From Mytilus trossulus (taxonomy: Eukaryota; Mollusca; Bivalvia; Mytilida; Mytilidae): a DNA stretch of 64,000 nt. Both the position numbers and the translations under genes were made by a program. The notes under the pieces are model-generated. The model was not told the DNA's origin. It saw nothing but the letters and a program-made list of their open reading frames with translations, and did not search any database. Shown one piece after another: positions 12,801 through 21,039 of the stretch; position 1 is the stretch's first letter; every line of letters begins with the position of its first letter. The DNA lies in contig NC_086377.1 of NCBI RefSeq assembly GCF_036588685.1, positions 80,234,283 to 80,298,282 on the forward strand. The letters are read 5' to 3'.

Positions 12801-14308
12801 CTAGAAGATGAATAGGGTATGCAGCATTTATACATTCAAACACCTTGTGACAGATATTCTATATACCTATAATTTTGATGAGACTCTTCCAAGAGATCAC
12901 AATTTGTTCAGAAACAATAACTATCAAGTTTAATTTACCTATAATTCTGCCAAGACATTTTCCCGGAACCACCATTTCTTCAGTAACAATAACAGGAAGT
13001 TCTCCAATGATTTTTCTGATCATATTTTCTGCCATCTGAGCAGCTTCAGGTGTCCCTCTGATAACAACTCCCCTTTCTTCCTGAGAATCTCTCTTGTTAT
13101 CTGTGAAATTAACTCTGGCTCCAGATATCTGTTGAATCTATAAAATAGAAATTAACTTTGGCTCAAGACACCTGCTGAATCTATAAATAGAAATTAACTC
13201 TGGCTCCAGAGACCTGTTGAATCTATAAATAGAAATTAACTCTGGCTCCAGATATCTGTTGTCAGAATCTATAAATAGAAATTAACTCTGGCTCCAGACA
13301 TGAATTAATTTGGAATAGCAAATTACAGCAAAAAGAAATACTATGTTAGTTTAAACAAATTTATTAAAAGTGGATAGGAAAACAAGTTATTGCAACTTAT
13401 ATTAATCCCTTTCCACTTTGCCAGTGCGAGTGCTGCCTTGTAGTGGCATTAGCCTGTACTTTTTCGAAATCTACCAGGGTGTCTTTTAAGTGCAAGAGAT
13501 ATGGCTTATTCTTAACATGAGTCAACCATTTAATGTCTCCTTCGACAGACTATCATCGTTCTTCAAGCCATACAGAAGTATGATGTCAAGGGAGAGCCAA
13601 AAATTCAGTCCCTTAAACTATTCCGGGAGCGGATATCAAACAAGGAACCTTTGTGTTAGTAGACTGATGCACTAACCACTTCACCAAGGCTATCATAATA
13701 CTATCAAATCTGAAAAAAAACCAACATTCTCTGGTTAATTAGTTAAATTAGGTAAATAAATGAGATAATATCATGAATATGTATATAATGTGTACCTCCT
13801 TAATCATAGCTCCCTGTCTACCAATAACAGCTCCTACAGCTTTCGGTGGAACTTTTACATCAATAACTGTTTGTCGAGAGGTGGCCATCTTTTCTGCAGT
13901 TTCTTCTTCTTCATCGTCTTCAATGAGATAAAAAAAAAATAGGTTTGCTTGTTTGTAAAGTATTCAAAACTAAACAAAGGGGATATAATTAACAATGACT
14001 AATAAAACAAACAAAAATAAAGAATCACAAGATAAAAAATAGAAAAGAAGCCATGGGGTATAAAGGAAAACTTAAGTTTCAGAGGAGAAGTTTCAAAAAC
14101 AGATAATAGACTGTAACAAAGTATAACAAAGAATGGCCCTATGGCCACTGAGGTGGAAAACATATGATGGCCTTATGGACACTGAGGTGGCGAAAAAGAT
14201 AAAAATTATCATACCATCGTCTGCACTGCTTAATAACCAGTAACCTAGTAGTAATGTAGTAGGTGCACCAATCAGAAGAAGTAGTTTATTCCTTGTCGTC
14301 AATTCCAT
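825..14308 (-). CDS. TDRKH: Tudor and KH domain-containing protein (TDRKH / Papi), 3' end outside window
   Basis: In the family, TDRKH sits on the outer mitochondrial membrane, binds PIWI proteins through its Tudor domain and supports piRNA 3'-end trimming. The coding exons I reconstruct, in transcript order, are 14308-14215, 13917-13796, 13137-12939, 12613-12474, 11752-11602, 11342-11131, 7574-7402, 5059-4995 and 976-825, giving 436 codons with consistent phase at every junction. The start ATG at 14308 opens a short polar stretch and then a hydrophobic anchor (about residues 8-27). An acidic linker follows. KH1 carries the loop IGRQG near residue 60 and KH2 carries IGRNG near residue 139. 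A charged linker leads to an extended Tudor domain (about 240-430) with YVDYGDSG, the LPFQAIECNL core and the DTWSEDSIEVFDELT helix. The last exon or exons lie left of base 1. Five of the exon edges carry tandem or direct duplications. Identification is strong; exact ends rest on GT-AG sites read by eye. Confidence 0.93.
1239..2169. mobile_element. MULE-like DNA transposon, shrunken
   Basis: The element is 931 bp, lies in the TDRKH 3' region and is flanked by the 8-bp direct repeat acagaatt (1231-1238 and 2170-2177). Its ends are imperfect inverted repeats reading ggcgttttacgtttccgc on the left and ggcgtattgcatttccgc on the right. The subterminal regions repeat the word acgtttccgcaaat several times on each side. 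An 8-11 bp target duplication and clustered subterminal motifs fit the Mutator-like (MULE) superfamily. An internal remnant (1493-1810) has a MULE-type transposase flavour. Confidence 0.7.
1493..1810 (-). pseudogene. MULE-type transposase C-terminal remnant
   Basis: This 105-residue open stretch lies inside the inverted repeats of the 1239-2169 element. The segment NGVESFRVYLNEQF followed by HPTIFVFVDVLLKLK resembles the N-x-VE-x-x-H/R-x-x-LN...HP-x-I/F-x-x-F-x-x-L motif after the catalytic core of MULE/FLYWCH-associated transposases. The catalytic DDE region is absent, so this can only be a deletion remnant. It could also be a host-domesticated fragment, but nothing supports that. Confidence 0.5.
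2360..2568. mobile_element. short inverted-repeat element (TACTGTGGATTCA type)
   Basis: The left end begins 'tactagggatccattta' and the right end, reversed, 'tactgtggattcattatta'. Both continue into a shared 'ggtaccaattt' or 'ggataccaattt' block. About 209 bp with no coding content, so a non-autonomous MITE. A degenerate relative begins near 50938. Confidence 0.5.
2914..3302 (+). mobile_element. LINE 3' end (C-terminal reverse transcriptase tail and 3' UTR)
   Basis: The translated text HFLIECPVYSKDR matches the His/Cys motif (H-F-L-x-x-C-P-x-Y-x-x-x-R) at the C-terminus of jockey/CR1-like LINE proteins. The frame closes at 3096. A roughly 150-bp 3' UTR follows and ends in a (TTCTA)n tail at about 3277-3302, a typical LINE tail. 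The copy is heavily 5'-truncated, as expected from target-primed reverse transcription. Confidence 0.7.
3322..4124. mobile_element. foldback element with TTAA flanks
   Basis: Two arms of about 350 bp (3322-3680 and about 3770-4124) are inverted copies of each other. The ends read ggtcaagtgacagtaaatgg and, reversed, ggtcaaggaacagtaaatgg. TTAA flanks both ends (3318-3321 and 4125-4128), matching piggyBac-type target choice, although the terminal GG is not the CCC usual there. The centre (about 3690-3765) is unique. Nothing is coded. Confidence 0.75.
4616..4989. mobile_element. MITE with TACTGTAAATTCAGAAATTA termini
   Basis: The terminal inverted repeats read tactgtaaattcagaaatta, essentially perfect over 20 bp or more. 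The same ends define 55303-55518. The middle of this copy (about 4680-4840) is filled by a second repeat related to 41995-42155, so this is a nested pair. It ends six bases before the TDRKH exon at 4995, so it lies right against that exon's splice donor. Confidence 0.7.
4680..4840. repeat. 'cagtctgcac...gtgcagactg' repeat nested in the MITE
   Basis: This block begins 'cagtctgcaccaaaaac' and ends 'gtgcagactg', so the termini are inverted repeats. A reversed copy lies at 41995-42155 and a fragment near 47800-47840. Confidence 0.55.
5015..5386 (-). repeat. 62-bp tandem array made from a TDRKH exon and its splice acceptor
   Basis: Six near-identical 62-bp units start at about 5015, 5077, 5139, 5201, 5263 and 5325. 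The first unit overlaps the genuine exon (4995-5059): 45 bp of each unit is exon sequence and 17 bp is the adjoining intron with the acceptor TTCTTTCAG. Only the first unit keeps the downstream donor. Because 62 is not a multiple of 3, including one extra unit would shift the frame and meet a TAG within the next copy. The copies differ by only a few bases, so the expansion is recent. Confidence 0.92.
5436..5878 (-). mobile_element. LINE 3' end, minus strand
   Basis: Minus-strand translation of 5878-5570 contains the phrase CVLCEKQEVEDEKHYMLNC, the CxxC...H...C motif at the C-terminus of CR1/jockey-like LINE proteins. The 3' UTR runs to about 5455 and ends in a short (TTAC)n tail at 5439-5452. 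It is truncated at its 5' side and sits in a TDRKH intron. It is a different copy and probably a different family from 2914-3302. Confidence 0.7.
6120..6425. repeat. dispersed repeat shared with 34330-35770
   Basis: It contains 'atgccccatccacactatta', 'ctctaatttggcattaaaa' and 'gattggacttcaacttcat', all of which recur on both sides of the insertion at 34495-35625. This copy is uninterrupted. Confidence 0.6.
6670..6890 (+). repeat. dispersed 'ggagggttgrgatc' family copy
   Basis: The phrase 'agggggagggttgggatc' followed by 'gtctgccccaaggcaggagc' is a diverged member of the family at 21095-21250, 40860-40965 (reversed), 41715-41850 (reversed) and 57480-57610. The function of the family is unknown. 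Confidence 0.5.
7090..7230. repeat. imperfect palindrome
   Basis: 'gttatacggttaactactga' on the left pairs with 'tcagtagcaaaccatataac' on the right, and 'ccctacggatccacagaggg' pairs with 'ccctctatggatccgtaaag'. The arms are about 55 bp around a short centre. Probably a small foldback transposon. Confidence 0.6.
7241..7352 (+). repeat. dispersed 'caatcataccacatctt' family copy
   Basis: It carries 'cagtatgggctttgctcatt' and 'ttggcaatcatacc'-like text. Other copies lie at 28497-28604, about 35890-35990 and 58419-58535. Confidence 0.6.
7571..8998 (-). repeat. 64-bp tandem array made from a TDRKH splice acceptor and exon start
   Basis: About 22 units of 64 bp begin at the acceptor of the exon 7574-7402. 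Each unit, read on the minus strand, contains a pyrimidine-rich acceptor (ATTTTACAG) followed by GGTTACGATGT, the first 11 bases of the exon. Two sequence classes are segregated: 'taacatgactctg' units near the exon and 'caacgcaactcttt' units beyond about 8320. A shortened 'attattatccctg' junction recurs near 8305, 8515 and 8800, which indicates higher-order copying. The array multiplies acceptors; only the first joins intact exon. Confidence 0.92.
9394..10336 (+). mobile_element. dispersed element, about 0.94 kb (family A), full copy 1
   Basis: It matches 34704-35620 nearly base for base, from 'tttttggcattgcacaagtc' to 'cacatcttcctatatctat'. Fragments lie at 18401-18505 and 60795-60911 in reverse. 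It contains 'gcacctgtcctaagtcagga', a relative of the shorter family at 21095. No ORF supports a protein and no clear terminal inverted repeat was found, so the class is undetermined. Confidence 0.75.
10519..10706. mobile_element. PIF/Harbinger-like MITE
   Basis: The termini are inverted repeats gggctattccattaaaatgt on the left and gggctattccattataatgt on the right (reversed), extending through 'ggaggataggaaggg'-like text. It is flanked by the 3-bp repeat TTA (10516-10518 and 10707-10709). A 3-bp TWA duplication and GG-starting termini fit PIF/Harbinger. Confidence 0.7.
10711..11158 (-). repeat. 33-bp direct duplication of a TDRKH exon end and donor
   Basis: A perfect 33-bp direct repeat occurs at 10711-10743 and 11126-11158. 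The second copy is the 3' end of the coding exon 11342-11131 with its GTTTG donor. The first is a stray copy of the exon end and donor about 415 bp further into the intron. The intervening 382 bp carries a foldback (10911-11077). Possible origins are an insertion with a large flanking duplication or a collapsed tandem repeat. Confidence 0.85.
10911..11077. mobile_element. near-perfect foldback, 62-bp arms
   Basis: The left arm begins ggagataacaatattgtatt and the reversed right arm begins ggagataactgtattgtatt. They pair through 'gatttgatggtcgcaaa' with about two mismatches. The loop holds a second small inverted pair, gtttactg/cagtaaac. Noncoding. Confidence 0.8.
11955..12475 (-). repeat. old, degenerate tandem array made from a TDRKH KH exon end and donor
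   Basis: About six diverged units of 70-90 bp repeat the text 'aactca.ctt.agc.agctctat' followed by 'ttctttagtaccagtaat' (dots are variable). The real exon end (12474, KH2) with its GTGAGTT donor is the last member. Donors in the copies are mostly destroyed. Divergence shows this is older than the arrays at 5015 and 7571. Confidence 0.8.
13105..13305 (-). repeat. 42-bp tandem array made from a TDRKH KH exon start and acceptor
   Basis: The true acceptor and first 32 bases of exon 13137-12939 are repeated about four more times, with unit phrase 'gaaattaactctggctccag' followed by a CTATTTATAG acceptor on the minus strand. One unit has a 3-bp insertion ('gttgtcagaatc'). Confidence 0.85.
13345..13690 (-). 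mobile_element. tRNA-derived SINE
   Basis: On the minus strand from 13690 the head reads like a tRNA: an A-box TGGTGAAGTGG matching the consensus, a stem-loop region, and a degenerate B-box near GTTTGATATCC. The body (for example 'gagtgctgccttgtagtggc' on the plus strand) is shared with 57605-57890, a 5'-truncated copy without the head. It sits in the TDRKH intron between the two KH exons. Confidence 0.65.
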
Positions 14309-14590
14309 TTTCAGTAGCTGGTTGATGCTAAGTAAGTATGGTAAGTCTTAACATTTTTTCTGAAAATAAAAAAAAATAACTAAAAGGCGGCTCTTCTTTC
14401 ATGTCATACTTTTAAATAGTAAAGTTATAATTCAAGGAACAAAAATTTGGTAAGTTAAAATTGTGTGGTCTTCTAGTGAATATATATGTATATACACAAA
14501 AAAATAATATTTCCACAATCATGTGCACTAAGGCTCATAATATAATTTATTTTTTTGCAGAAATCAGTAAATATCAAATGAATTTATAAG
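14309..14590 (-). promoter_or_regulatory. TDRKH upstream region
   Basis: This 280-bp AT-rich stretch lies between the TDRKH start codon and the first transposon base. It presumably holds the 5' UTR and promoter, though no TATA box or other clear motif was recognised and a noncoding first exon could lie further up. Confidence 0.3.
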
Positions 14591-15111
14591 GCAGTTGCTA
14601 TTTGTCCGGCTAGCCGGACGAATAGTACCAGGACTATTTGTCCGGCCAATACAATGCGCATGTCACTATAATATTAGTGTGTGCGTGTAATATTATCTTC
14701 AGCAGCACCAGGGGGTAACACATGTTTGTAATCTTAAGTGTTAGGGCCTAATCTTGTTACTAGTAATTGATTTTTTTTCTTCATACTAGTATATATATAG
14801 TCCAATGTGGATAAACAATACATCGAAAAAAAATCATAAAATATGCTATATTTTTAATATAAGAAGAGAGAAGAAATTACTTGTAAAACAAATTTGGGTA
14901 GTGTTTGACTCGTGCATTTTAAGCACTGATTTTAAGTAAGCGTAAAGGATTTTGTCTAGCTGAAAAAGGTACAAAATTATTATGTCTGTAGCTGTCATAG
15001 AGAATTATCAACCCCTTGCAATAAAGTTATCCATATTTTGAATGAAAGGTGAGAGATTTTTCTATAATGCCCCCCTACTGAACAAGTAGTGCCGAGAAGG
15101 TGTGTGTGTAG

Positions 15112-15846
15112 GTGGGTTCATCCTATCACCACACCCTTCTACAGCTACAGCTCATCATGTTATGCCTCATCATATTCATGTCTCTGATGTCTTGCGGACA
15201 ACTCCTTAAGATCACAAATACTGTAGACCATCATGAATATCCTCAATTCACCATTATTAACAGGAATAATATACCAGACCATCAGATTATCCTGGCAAAC
15301 TTCAGATCACATATAACTCTTAAAAATAAAAATGGATTTTCATATGAAACACATGGAAAACAAACATATCATCTTGCATATTTATCCATGCTACTAATCA
15401 TGGCAAACGATATAAACCTAAATCCAGGTCCAGACACAACATTATTTCTATGCGGAACCTGTGACGAACCTGTTACATGGGAAGACAAAGGTATCATGTG
15501 TGATACTTGTAACCAGTGGTACCATACCACCTGTCAATCAGTTAGCTCTCGAACATACAACATCTTAGTAGAGGACAGTGCAATAGCTTGGGACTGCCTT
15601 ATCTGTGACTATCCTAATTACAGCTCAGTTTGCTTTGACATAGTATTATCTACTTCAAATTCATTTAGTATTTTATCAGATACATCTCTCCAGAGTCCAC
15701 TTCCATCTGACTGTATCAAACCTATTCACGCATCAACACCAGACAGAAAGAAGCAGGATAAAAGTCCAAAAAGTGTACCTACTACAACCCTAAAACATCA
15801 AATGAGGAAAGCATTGAAGAACTTGGGCGAAGTCTTGAAAAAGTAA
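15112..15846 (+). CDS. LINE ORF fragment: hydrophobic leader, 2A-like motif, PHD finger
   Basis: The 244-residue frame opens with a hydrophobic stretch (about residues 14-32) that resembles a signal sequence. A second hydrophobic patch leads into NDINLNPGP at about residues 98-106, the D-x-E-x-NPGP signature of 2A ribosome-skipping peptides with Asn in place of Glu. A PHD finger follows (about 112-166; CGTC, CDTC, WYHTTC, CLIC). 2A-like sequences and PHD fingers are known from CR1-like LINEs of echinoderms and molluscs. The last 25 residues are out of frame: the DNA there encodes the endonuclease domain in another frame, so the ORF has suffered an internal deletion. The true start may be an internal Met such as that at 15157. 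Confidence 0.7.
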   Translation: MGSSYHHTLLQLQLIMLCLIIFMSLMSCGQLLKITNTVDHHEYPQFTIINRNNIPDHQIILANFRSHITLKNKNGFSYETHGKQTYHLAYLSMLLIMANDINLNPGPDTTLFLCGTCDEPVTWEDKGIMCDTCNQWYHTTCQSVSSRTYNILVEDSAIAWDCLICDYPNYSSVCFDIVLSTSNSFSILSDTSLQSPLPSDCIKPIHASTPDRKKQDKSPKSVPTTTLKHQMRKALKNLGEVLKK

Positions 15847-16355
15847 ACGCTACAAAGAATGCCTTTATAATTGTTGGTGGCGACTTTAACCTCCCTGGCT
15901 GGAACTGGATAACAAGAACCCTGAAACCAGAATCAACATGTCAGAAAAACCACTACAAGTTTGGCGACATTCTTGACGACAATGGACTTGTTCAACTAGT
16001 GGAGGAACCAACAAGAGGCCCTAACACGCTAGACCTAGTGATTACGAACAATCCAACACGCTTCACACGCACCAAAGTTATACCTGGGGTTTCAGACCAC
16101 GACATTGTCTTCAGCGAAATAGACACCAAGCCTTTAACTAGAAAACAAAAACCACGGAACATCCCCTTATACAGGAAGGCAAACTGGGAAACCATCAAAG
16201 AGGAAATGATCCAAACCCACGAAAAGATCAGAAATCTAGCCTCAAATGGAAGTTCAGCGGAAGAACTCTGGTTATTATTCAAAACCCAGGTCAACCAAAG
16301 TGTAATAAACCATATCCCGCACAAGATAGCAAAACAGAAAGATAGCTCCCTTGGC
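15780..16355 (+). pseudogene. LINE apurinic-like endonuclease, C-terminal half
   Basis: The frame around 15785-16345 reads [12 protein letters not shown], then [10 protein letters not shown], then VSDHDIV: the GDFN, D-V/L-I-T and SDH motifs of the APE-type endonuclease of CR1/jockey LINEs. The N-terminal half of the domain, with the catalytic Asn/Glu, is missing; the join to the PHD ORF lies near 15780. A frameshift near 16343-16351 separates it from the reverse transcriptase frame, with TAA at 16356 in this frame. Confidence 0.75.
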
Positions 16356-18274
16356 TAACACCAAATGTACGTAAACTAATACGCCGCCGTGACAGACTAT
16401 ACAAAAGAAAGAAAAAGTCAGCAGATCCTAAGATAACATCCAAATTCAAAGAAGCCAGGCAAAAAGTACAGAAAGAACTACGTTGTGCATATTGGAAGTA
16501 TATAGAAAACATAGTAACACCTCAAGACGAAACCCAACAACACAGCAATATGAAACGCTTCTGGACTTATATTAAACATATGAAGACTGATAGCAGCGGC
16601 GTGACACCACTACGTAGTGACGGAGTACTACACTCGCATCCTGTGGACCAAGCTACAATTCTGAATAAGCAGTTTCAGTCTGCATTCTCCTCCAAGGAAA
16701 CATATAGTCCAGAAAAATTCAAATCTCGCTGTAACATGCCAGGTCAATACCCTTCTGCTGAGGATCTAATTATTACAGAAAATGGAGTACTGAAACTACT
16801 TACAAAAATAAATCCAAATAAAGCTTCAGGACCAGACAATCTAAAACCAAGAATACTAAAAGAACTTGCAACTGAGATAGCCCCAATTCTAACTATCATC
16901 TTTACAACATCACTTAATACTGGGGAAGTACCATCTGACTGGAAGAACGCCAACGTAAGTCCAGTCTTCAAGAAAGGAGAGAGATACAAGGCAGAGAATT
17001 ATCGACCAATATCTCTGACATGCATCTGCTGTAAACTCATGGAACACATAATAACTAGTCATATTATGAAACATGCAGATCTCCACAACATTCTATATCC
17101 ATTACAACACGGATTTCGTAGCAAAAGATCATGCGAAACCCAGCTGATTGAATTTGTGGATGATATCACCAACAACATGAGCGCAGGTAAGCAAACAGAT
17201 GTACTCATTATGGACTTTTCAAAAGCTTTTGATAAGGTTGGTCACAGTCTCCTGATGCATAAGCTGGAACACTATGGTATCCGAGGAAATGTGAATAAGT
17301 GGATTGCTAGCTTCCTGTCTAATCGAACCCAGGCAGTAGTTGCGGATGGAGAAAGTTCATCTCATATTGATGTAGAGTCAGGAGTACCCCAAGGATCAGT
17401 ACTTGGGCCTTCACTATTCCTGTTCTACATTAACGACATGCCAGATGGAATTAAATCTACAGTCCGACTATTCGCAGATGACACAATAGCATACCTCACG
17501 ATATCATCAGACAAAGATGCACACGATTTACAGCTAGATCTGGATAAACTCGGAATATGGGAATCAAAATGGAAAATGTCATTCCACCCTGACAAATGCA
17601 ATGTACTTACCATCAGCAGGAAAAACAAAACAATTGCAACATCATACAGCCTACATGGTCAAATTCTTGAGTCAGTCAGTAGTGCAAAATACCTAGGCTG
17701 CACATTTACATCCGATCTCAGATGGAATGATCATGTTAATAACATATGTAACAAGGCAAATCGAACAATTGGTTTCCTAAAAAGAAACTTAAATATAGGA
17801 TCAACTACAGTGAAGGAGAATGCATATAAAACATTAGTACGTCCAATTGTAGAATATGCCAGTCCGGTATGGGATCCATATCTTAAGACAGAGACTGACA
17901 GACTTGAAATGGTACAAAGAAGAGGAGCTCGCTACGTATCCAACAAACATCATAACCACTCCAGCGTTAATCTGATGCTACAACATCTCAAATGGACATC
18001 ACTTGATCAAAGAAGGAAAGAAGCGAGACTCACAATGCTATTCAAAATAGAAAACAACAAAGTGGCCATATCAAAGGAAGGTCGTCTAATACCACCGAAA
18101 AGACTGTCACGAAACATGCATGACAAATCCTTCCAAGTACCAGCAGCATCCTGTGACTATAGAAAACATTCATTCTTCCCAAGAACCATCCGGGATTGGA
18201 ACGCTCTTCCCCCTGGGGTCGTATCAGCTCCGTCAGTCGAGGCCTTCAAAGCCTCGATGACAAAGCTGAATTAA
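16346..18274 (+). CDS. LINE reverse transcriptase (CR1-like), interrupted upstream
   Basis: A long open frame carries the standard reverse transcriptase blocks: [31 protein letters not shown], the first catalytic Asp in [19 protein letters not shown] and the second catalytic pair in FADDT. It ends with the typical thumb and C-terminal tail through the stop at 18272-18274. Upstream it continues from [14 protein letters not shown] in the correct frame. The catalytic residues are intact, but the endonuclease is truncated and frameshifted, so the copy should be dead. The 3' UTR is short, with a G-rich run (18289-18302). Confidence 0.9.
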   Translation, partial: LPWLTPNVRKLIRRRDRLYKRKKKSADPKITSKFKEARQKVQKELRCAYWKYIENIVTPQDETQQHSNMKRFWTYIKHMKTDSSGVTPLRSDGVLHSHPVDQATILNKQFQSAFSSKETYSPEKFKSRCNMPGQYPSAEDLIITENGVLKLLTKINPNKASGPDNLKPRILKELATEIAPILTIIFTTSLNTGEVPSDWKNANVSPVFKKGERYKAENYRPISLTCICCKLMEHIITSHIMKHADLHNILYPLQHGFRSKRSCETQLIEFVDDITNNMSAGKQTDVLIMDFSKAFDKVGHSLLMHKLEHYGIRGNVNKWIASFLSNRTQAVVADGESSSHIDVESGVPQGSVLGPSLFLFYINDMPDGIKSTVRLFADDTIAYLTISSDKDAHDLQLDLDKLGIWESKWKMSFHPDKCNVLTISRKNKTIATSYSLHGQILESVSSAKYLGCTFTSDLRWNDHVNNICNKANRTIGFLKRNLNIGSTTVKENAYKTLVRPIVEYASPVWDPYLKTETDRLEMVQRRGARYVSNKHHNHSSVNLMLQHLKWTSLDQRRKEARLTMLFKIENNKVAISKEGRLIPPKRLSRNMHDKSFQVPAASCDYRKHSFFPRTIRDWNALPPGVVSAPSVEAFKASMTKLN

Positions 18275-18400
18275 ATTTCAAAATTTTTGGGGGGAGGGGG
18301 GTGGTCTAATATGCGCACCAAACCATGGCAGTATAATCAGTTCGTTGATTGTGGCCATTATCTGGCAGAAACAGAAAAAAGAAATACTGTTCTGCTTTGA

Positions 18401-18505
18401 ATAGATATAGGAAGATGTGGTGTGAGTGCCAATGAGACAACTCTCCATCCAAATAACAATTTAAAAATTAAACCATTATAGGTTAAAGTACGGCCTACTT
18501 GCAAG
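18401..18505 (-). repeat. family A fragment
   Basis: Reversed, this matches the 3' end of 9394-10336 ('cacaccacatcttcctatat'), truncated at about 105 bp. It lies downstream of the LINE inside the DNA element. Confidence 0.6.
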
Positions 18506-19079
18506 ATTCATTTTTGGAATAAAACTATAAGCTAACTTTCATTCAGTTAGACACGCAAAATTGTAAAGGCCTTTCTCAACTACTCTTGCTTTGAACATAT
18601 TTTCCATCATAGCTGAAGCGAGTCGAAAAATTTTGAAAAACCGATCAATTATCTTTTATTTCCCATTTTTCTTTTGATTTCAATTTTTTTAGAGTCACTG
18701 TTATAAGTCTACATATCATTCTTGGAAGTTCATACTATCGTATTCCATTGTCAAATTCCGAAAACTGCAAAACATATCACAAATATTGATATCACCGTCT
18801 TAAAAATTTAATATCAGTGATCAGATTACACGCGCCTCCTTGGTGCTACTGAAGATAATATTACACCCGCGTCCGAACGCACTTGATATGACATGCGCAT
18901 TTGCATGGCCGGACAAATAGCCCTGGCACTATTCGTCCGAAATTATAAGGACTGCTTCCTCTTTGACATGTTTATGCCTCATGTTTAATTATGATCTGTT
19001 AATATTAGGTATACATTAAACTAAATAAGCTTACAAAATACAAACAATTATCAGCTCCCCAGGGTAGTCAAATTGAAAC

Positions 19080-19427
19080 TGAAACTAGAGAAAGCATGGG
19101 ACTTCCGGTTTTGAGGATGAATAAAGGGGGGAGTTCTTGAAAAAAATTGTCTACCTAAAATATTCGTAAGAACAAGTTTAAATACAACAATAAATAATTT
19201 AGAACATCAAGGATATCTAAAATCAAAGCGTTTCAGCTTTTTACGCTTGAAATGTCACTTTTTTTTAGTTTTACAATTACGGAAACTAAACCCGTTTTAG
19301 TTTTCAATTTATTTATGAATTAACAACATCCTTGTTGTGATTTTTGCAATTCGCTAAACTCGTTAGAGCAGAAAATATTTGATCACTACGCTCATTTTCT
19401 TTGTCCAATTATTTTCTCTGACGAGGC
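19080..19427 (+). promoter_or_regulatory. ANKRD40 promoter region with ETS-type site
   Basis: ACTTCCGGT at 19101-19109 is a perfect ETS core, as is common in TATA-less housekeeping promoters. No TATA box is evident. The transposon at 14592-18939 ends about 490 bp upstream of the start codon. Confidence 0.45.
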
Positions 19428-20246
19428 ATGACTGCAACAAGTGAAAACGACGAATCATTTAGAGAAGCAGCGTGCAATGGTGACAAAGACTCATTAAAAA
19501 AACTCTTGGAGACATTCTCTATCGATGTCAATTCTCAGAATCCTGTAAACGGGTGGTCTGCGCTACACTGGGGTTGTAAAAGAAATCACAAAGGTGTCGT
19601 AGAGTTCCTTTTACAAAAAGGTGCAAATAAAGACTTACTTACAGCAAAAGGGGAAAAGCCTGTAGATTTAACAACAAGTGAGGACTTATTTAATCTGCTT
19701 GGTGGTTCAGGAAATCGCATAGCTATCCTAAAAAAAGACGAGGCAAGCTTTACACCGAATTATCTATCAAATCCAGTTTTTCCATATACACAACCAGTGG
19801 CAGATCTAGAGAGTACCAATCAGAACGGAGTTGACTCAGTTCATACTCATCAAAAAAGTATAGAAGTGAAAAATACAGCACCAATTATTCATACTCAACA
19901 AAAAACTACAGCACCAACCATGCAAGGTTTAAATGAGAATGAACTGGTTCTGAAAATAAGAGTTGCTTATTTAGATGATCGAGATTTTATTGAGGTCGAA
20001 ATGGATAAATCAAATTTGACATATGAATCGCTAAAATCAGTTCTGTGTAAAGAATTAGGAGTCGAACGAAGATTGATAAACAAGATCAGAAAACTACCCA
20101 ATACAATTTTAAGGAAAGACAAAGATGTTCAACGATTATGTGATTTTCAGGAACTTGAAGTAGTTCTTACAAATAAAGTTCCACCAGCAGGGGCAGGGAT
20201 GAGAGGATTAGCAGCTCCAATCAAAAATCAAGAGGTTCTTTATTGA
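19428..20246 (+). CDS. ANKRD40: Ankyrin repeat domain-containing protein 40 (ANKRD40)
   Basis: The frame encodes 272 residues. Ankyrin repeats occupy about residues 8-85, with the hallmark GWSALHWGCKRNHKGVVEFL and a following KGANKDLLTAKGE. A central linker contains FTPNYLSNPVFPY, a phrase also found in vertebrate ANKRD40. The C-terminal domain runs from ELVLKIRVAY through IRKLPNTILRKDKDVQRL to LEVVLTNK and is strongly conserved in that family. Vertebrate ANKRD40 is longer, with a Pro-rich linker missing here. The molecular role is poorly defined. The ORF has no introns although vertebrate orthologues are multi-exon as far as I recall, so this could be a retrocopy, but no poly-A tract or flanking duplication is seen. 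It is divergent to TDRKH. Confidence 0.93.
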   Translation: MTATSENDESFREAACNGDKDSLKKLLETFSIDVNSQNPVNGWSALHWGCKRNHKGVVEFLLQKGANKDLLTAKGEKPVDLTTSEDLFNLLGGSGNRIAILKKDEASFTPNYLSNPVFPYTQPVADLESTNQNGVDSVHTHQKSIEVKNTAPIIHTQQKTTAPTMQGLNENELVLKIRVAYLDDRDFIEVEMDKSNLTYESLKSVLCKELGVERRLINKIRKLPNTILRKDKDVQRLCDFQELEVVLTNKVPPAGAGMRGLAAPIKNQEVLY

Positions 20247-20336
20247 CAGTTGTGACATTTACTAGCATGACTAGTAACAGTTTTATCTATTTCTAGATGT
20301 AAATGTCTATTTAATTTTGTAATTTACACAAGAGGG

Positions 20337-20342
20337 AATAAA
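20337..20342 (+). terminator. ANKRD40 polyadenylation signal
   Basis: AATAAA 91 bp after the stop codon, with an AT-rich stretch following. It is the nearest canonical signal. Confidence 0.6.
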
Positions 20343-20572
20343 TTATTATTATGAAATTATACGCATCATGATCATGATATGTTATGGTATACGTAGTAAA
20401 CATGGTAAACAGGTTTTCAATGTACCTACAGACATGACGGATATATATACAATTTATGATTTTGAAAATATAGCAAGTCTCACATGCTTTTTGTCCTTAA
20501 TGTCATGCTCAAGTAGCAAATAAAATTTAGAAATTTTAAATTTTTCTTCGTTTTATCATCGTTATTGTTTAA

Positions 20573-20928
20573 GGCCAAAATTAAAAATATGTTTGTTTCC
20601 CCTCCCCCACCCGGTTACAAATAAGCCCCCGGGTCAAAAAATTATTTACCACAAAAAAATCAAAATTATTTTTTTCCTGAAAATAATTTGTTTCCATTTT
20701 TGGAAAGTGCTTGAAAGCAAAAGGATTGATACTCTAAATAAATACACTCAAATTGAGCACAAACAACTGATAAGTGGCCTTGACTGGACAAGTCAAACAA
20801 TTCATGTGACCATCATGGCATGCTATGACAATCACATCCAGTTAAAAAAAAAAAGAACCTGCCTTCCTGGTCTGTTTACAAAGGGTAGACCCAGGGGAGG
20901 GGAAACAGACATTCTTTTAAATGTGGCC
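20573..20928. mobile_element. PIF/Harbinger-like MITE (GGCCA termini)
   Basis: A 356-bp element with termini ggccaaaattaaaaatatgt and ggccacatttaaaagaatgt (reversed), followed on both sides by 'tttcccctcccc'. It is flanked by TAA (20570-20572, 20929-20931). The open frame inside is a by-product of the arms and has no recognisable domain. Confidence 0.65.
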
Positions 20929-21039
20929 TAATATTACTATTTCCAATCTACTTTATACATGTTTTATGCAAATTGTCTTGTGGTTATACATGTCATAGGA
21001 TGCTTATGTTAAGGATATATGTTTGTACATCATTTTGGT

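Larger units (their letters stand above)
14592..18939. mobile_element. long inverted-repeat DNA element hosting a LINE
   Basis: The left end (about 14614-14740) and right end (about 18815-18939) are inverted copies for about 120 bp. Matching words are 'ggacgaatagtaccaggact' with 'ggacgaatagtgccagggct' (reversed), 'gcgcatgtca' and 'gtgtaatattatcttcag'. The flanks aatttataagg and aaattataagg look like an imperfect target duplication of about 10 bp. No transposase of its own is visible. Its interior is interrupted by the LINE and by a family A fragment at 18401. Confidence 0.7.

Noticed and set aside
20593..20931. 112-codon frame as a gene
   Set aside because: It coincides with a MITE from one inverted repeat to the other and has no recognisable domain.
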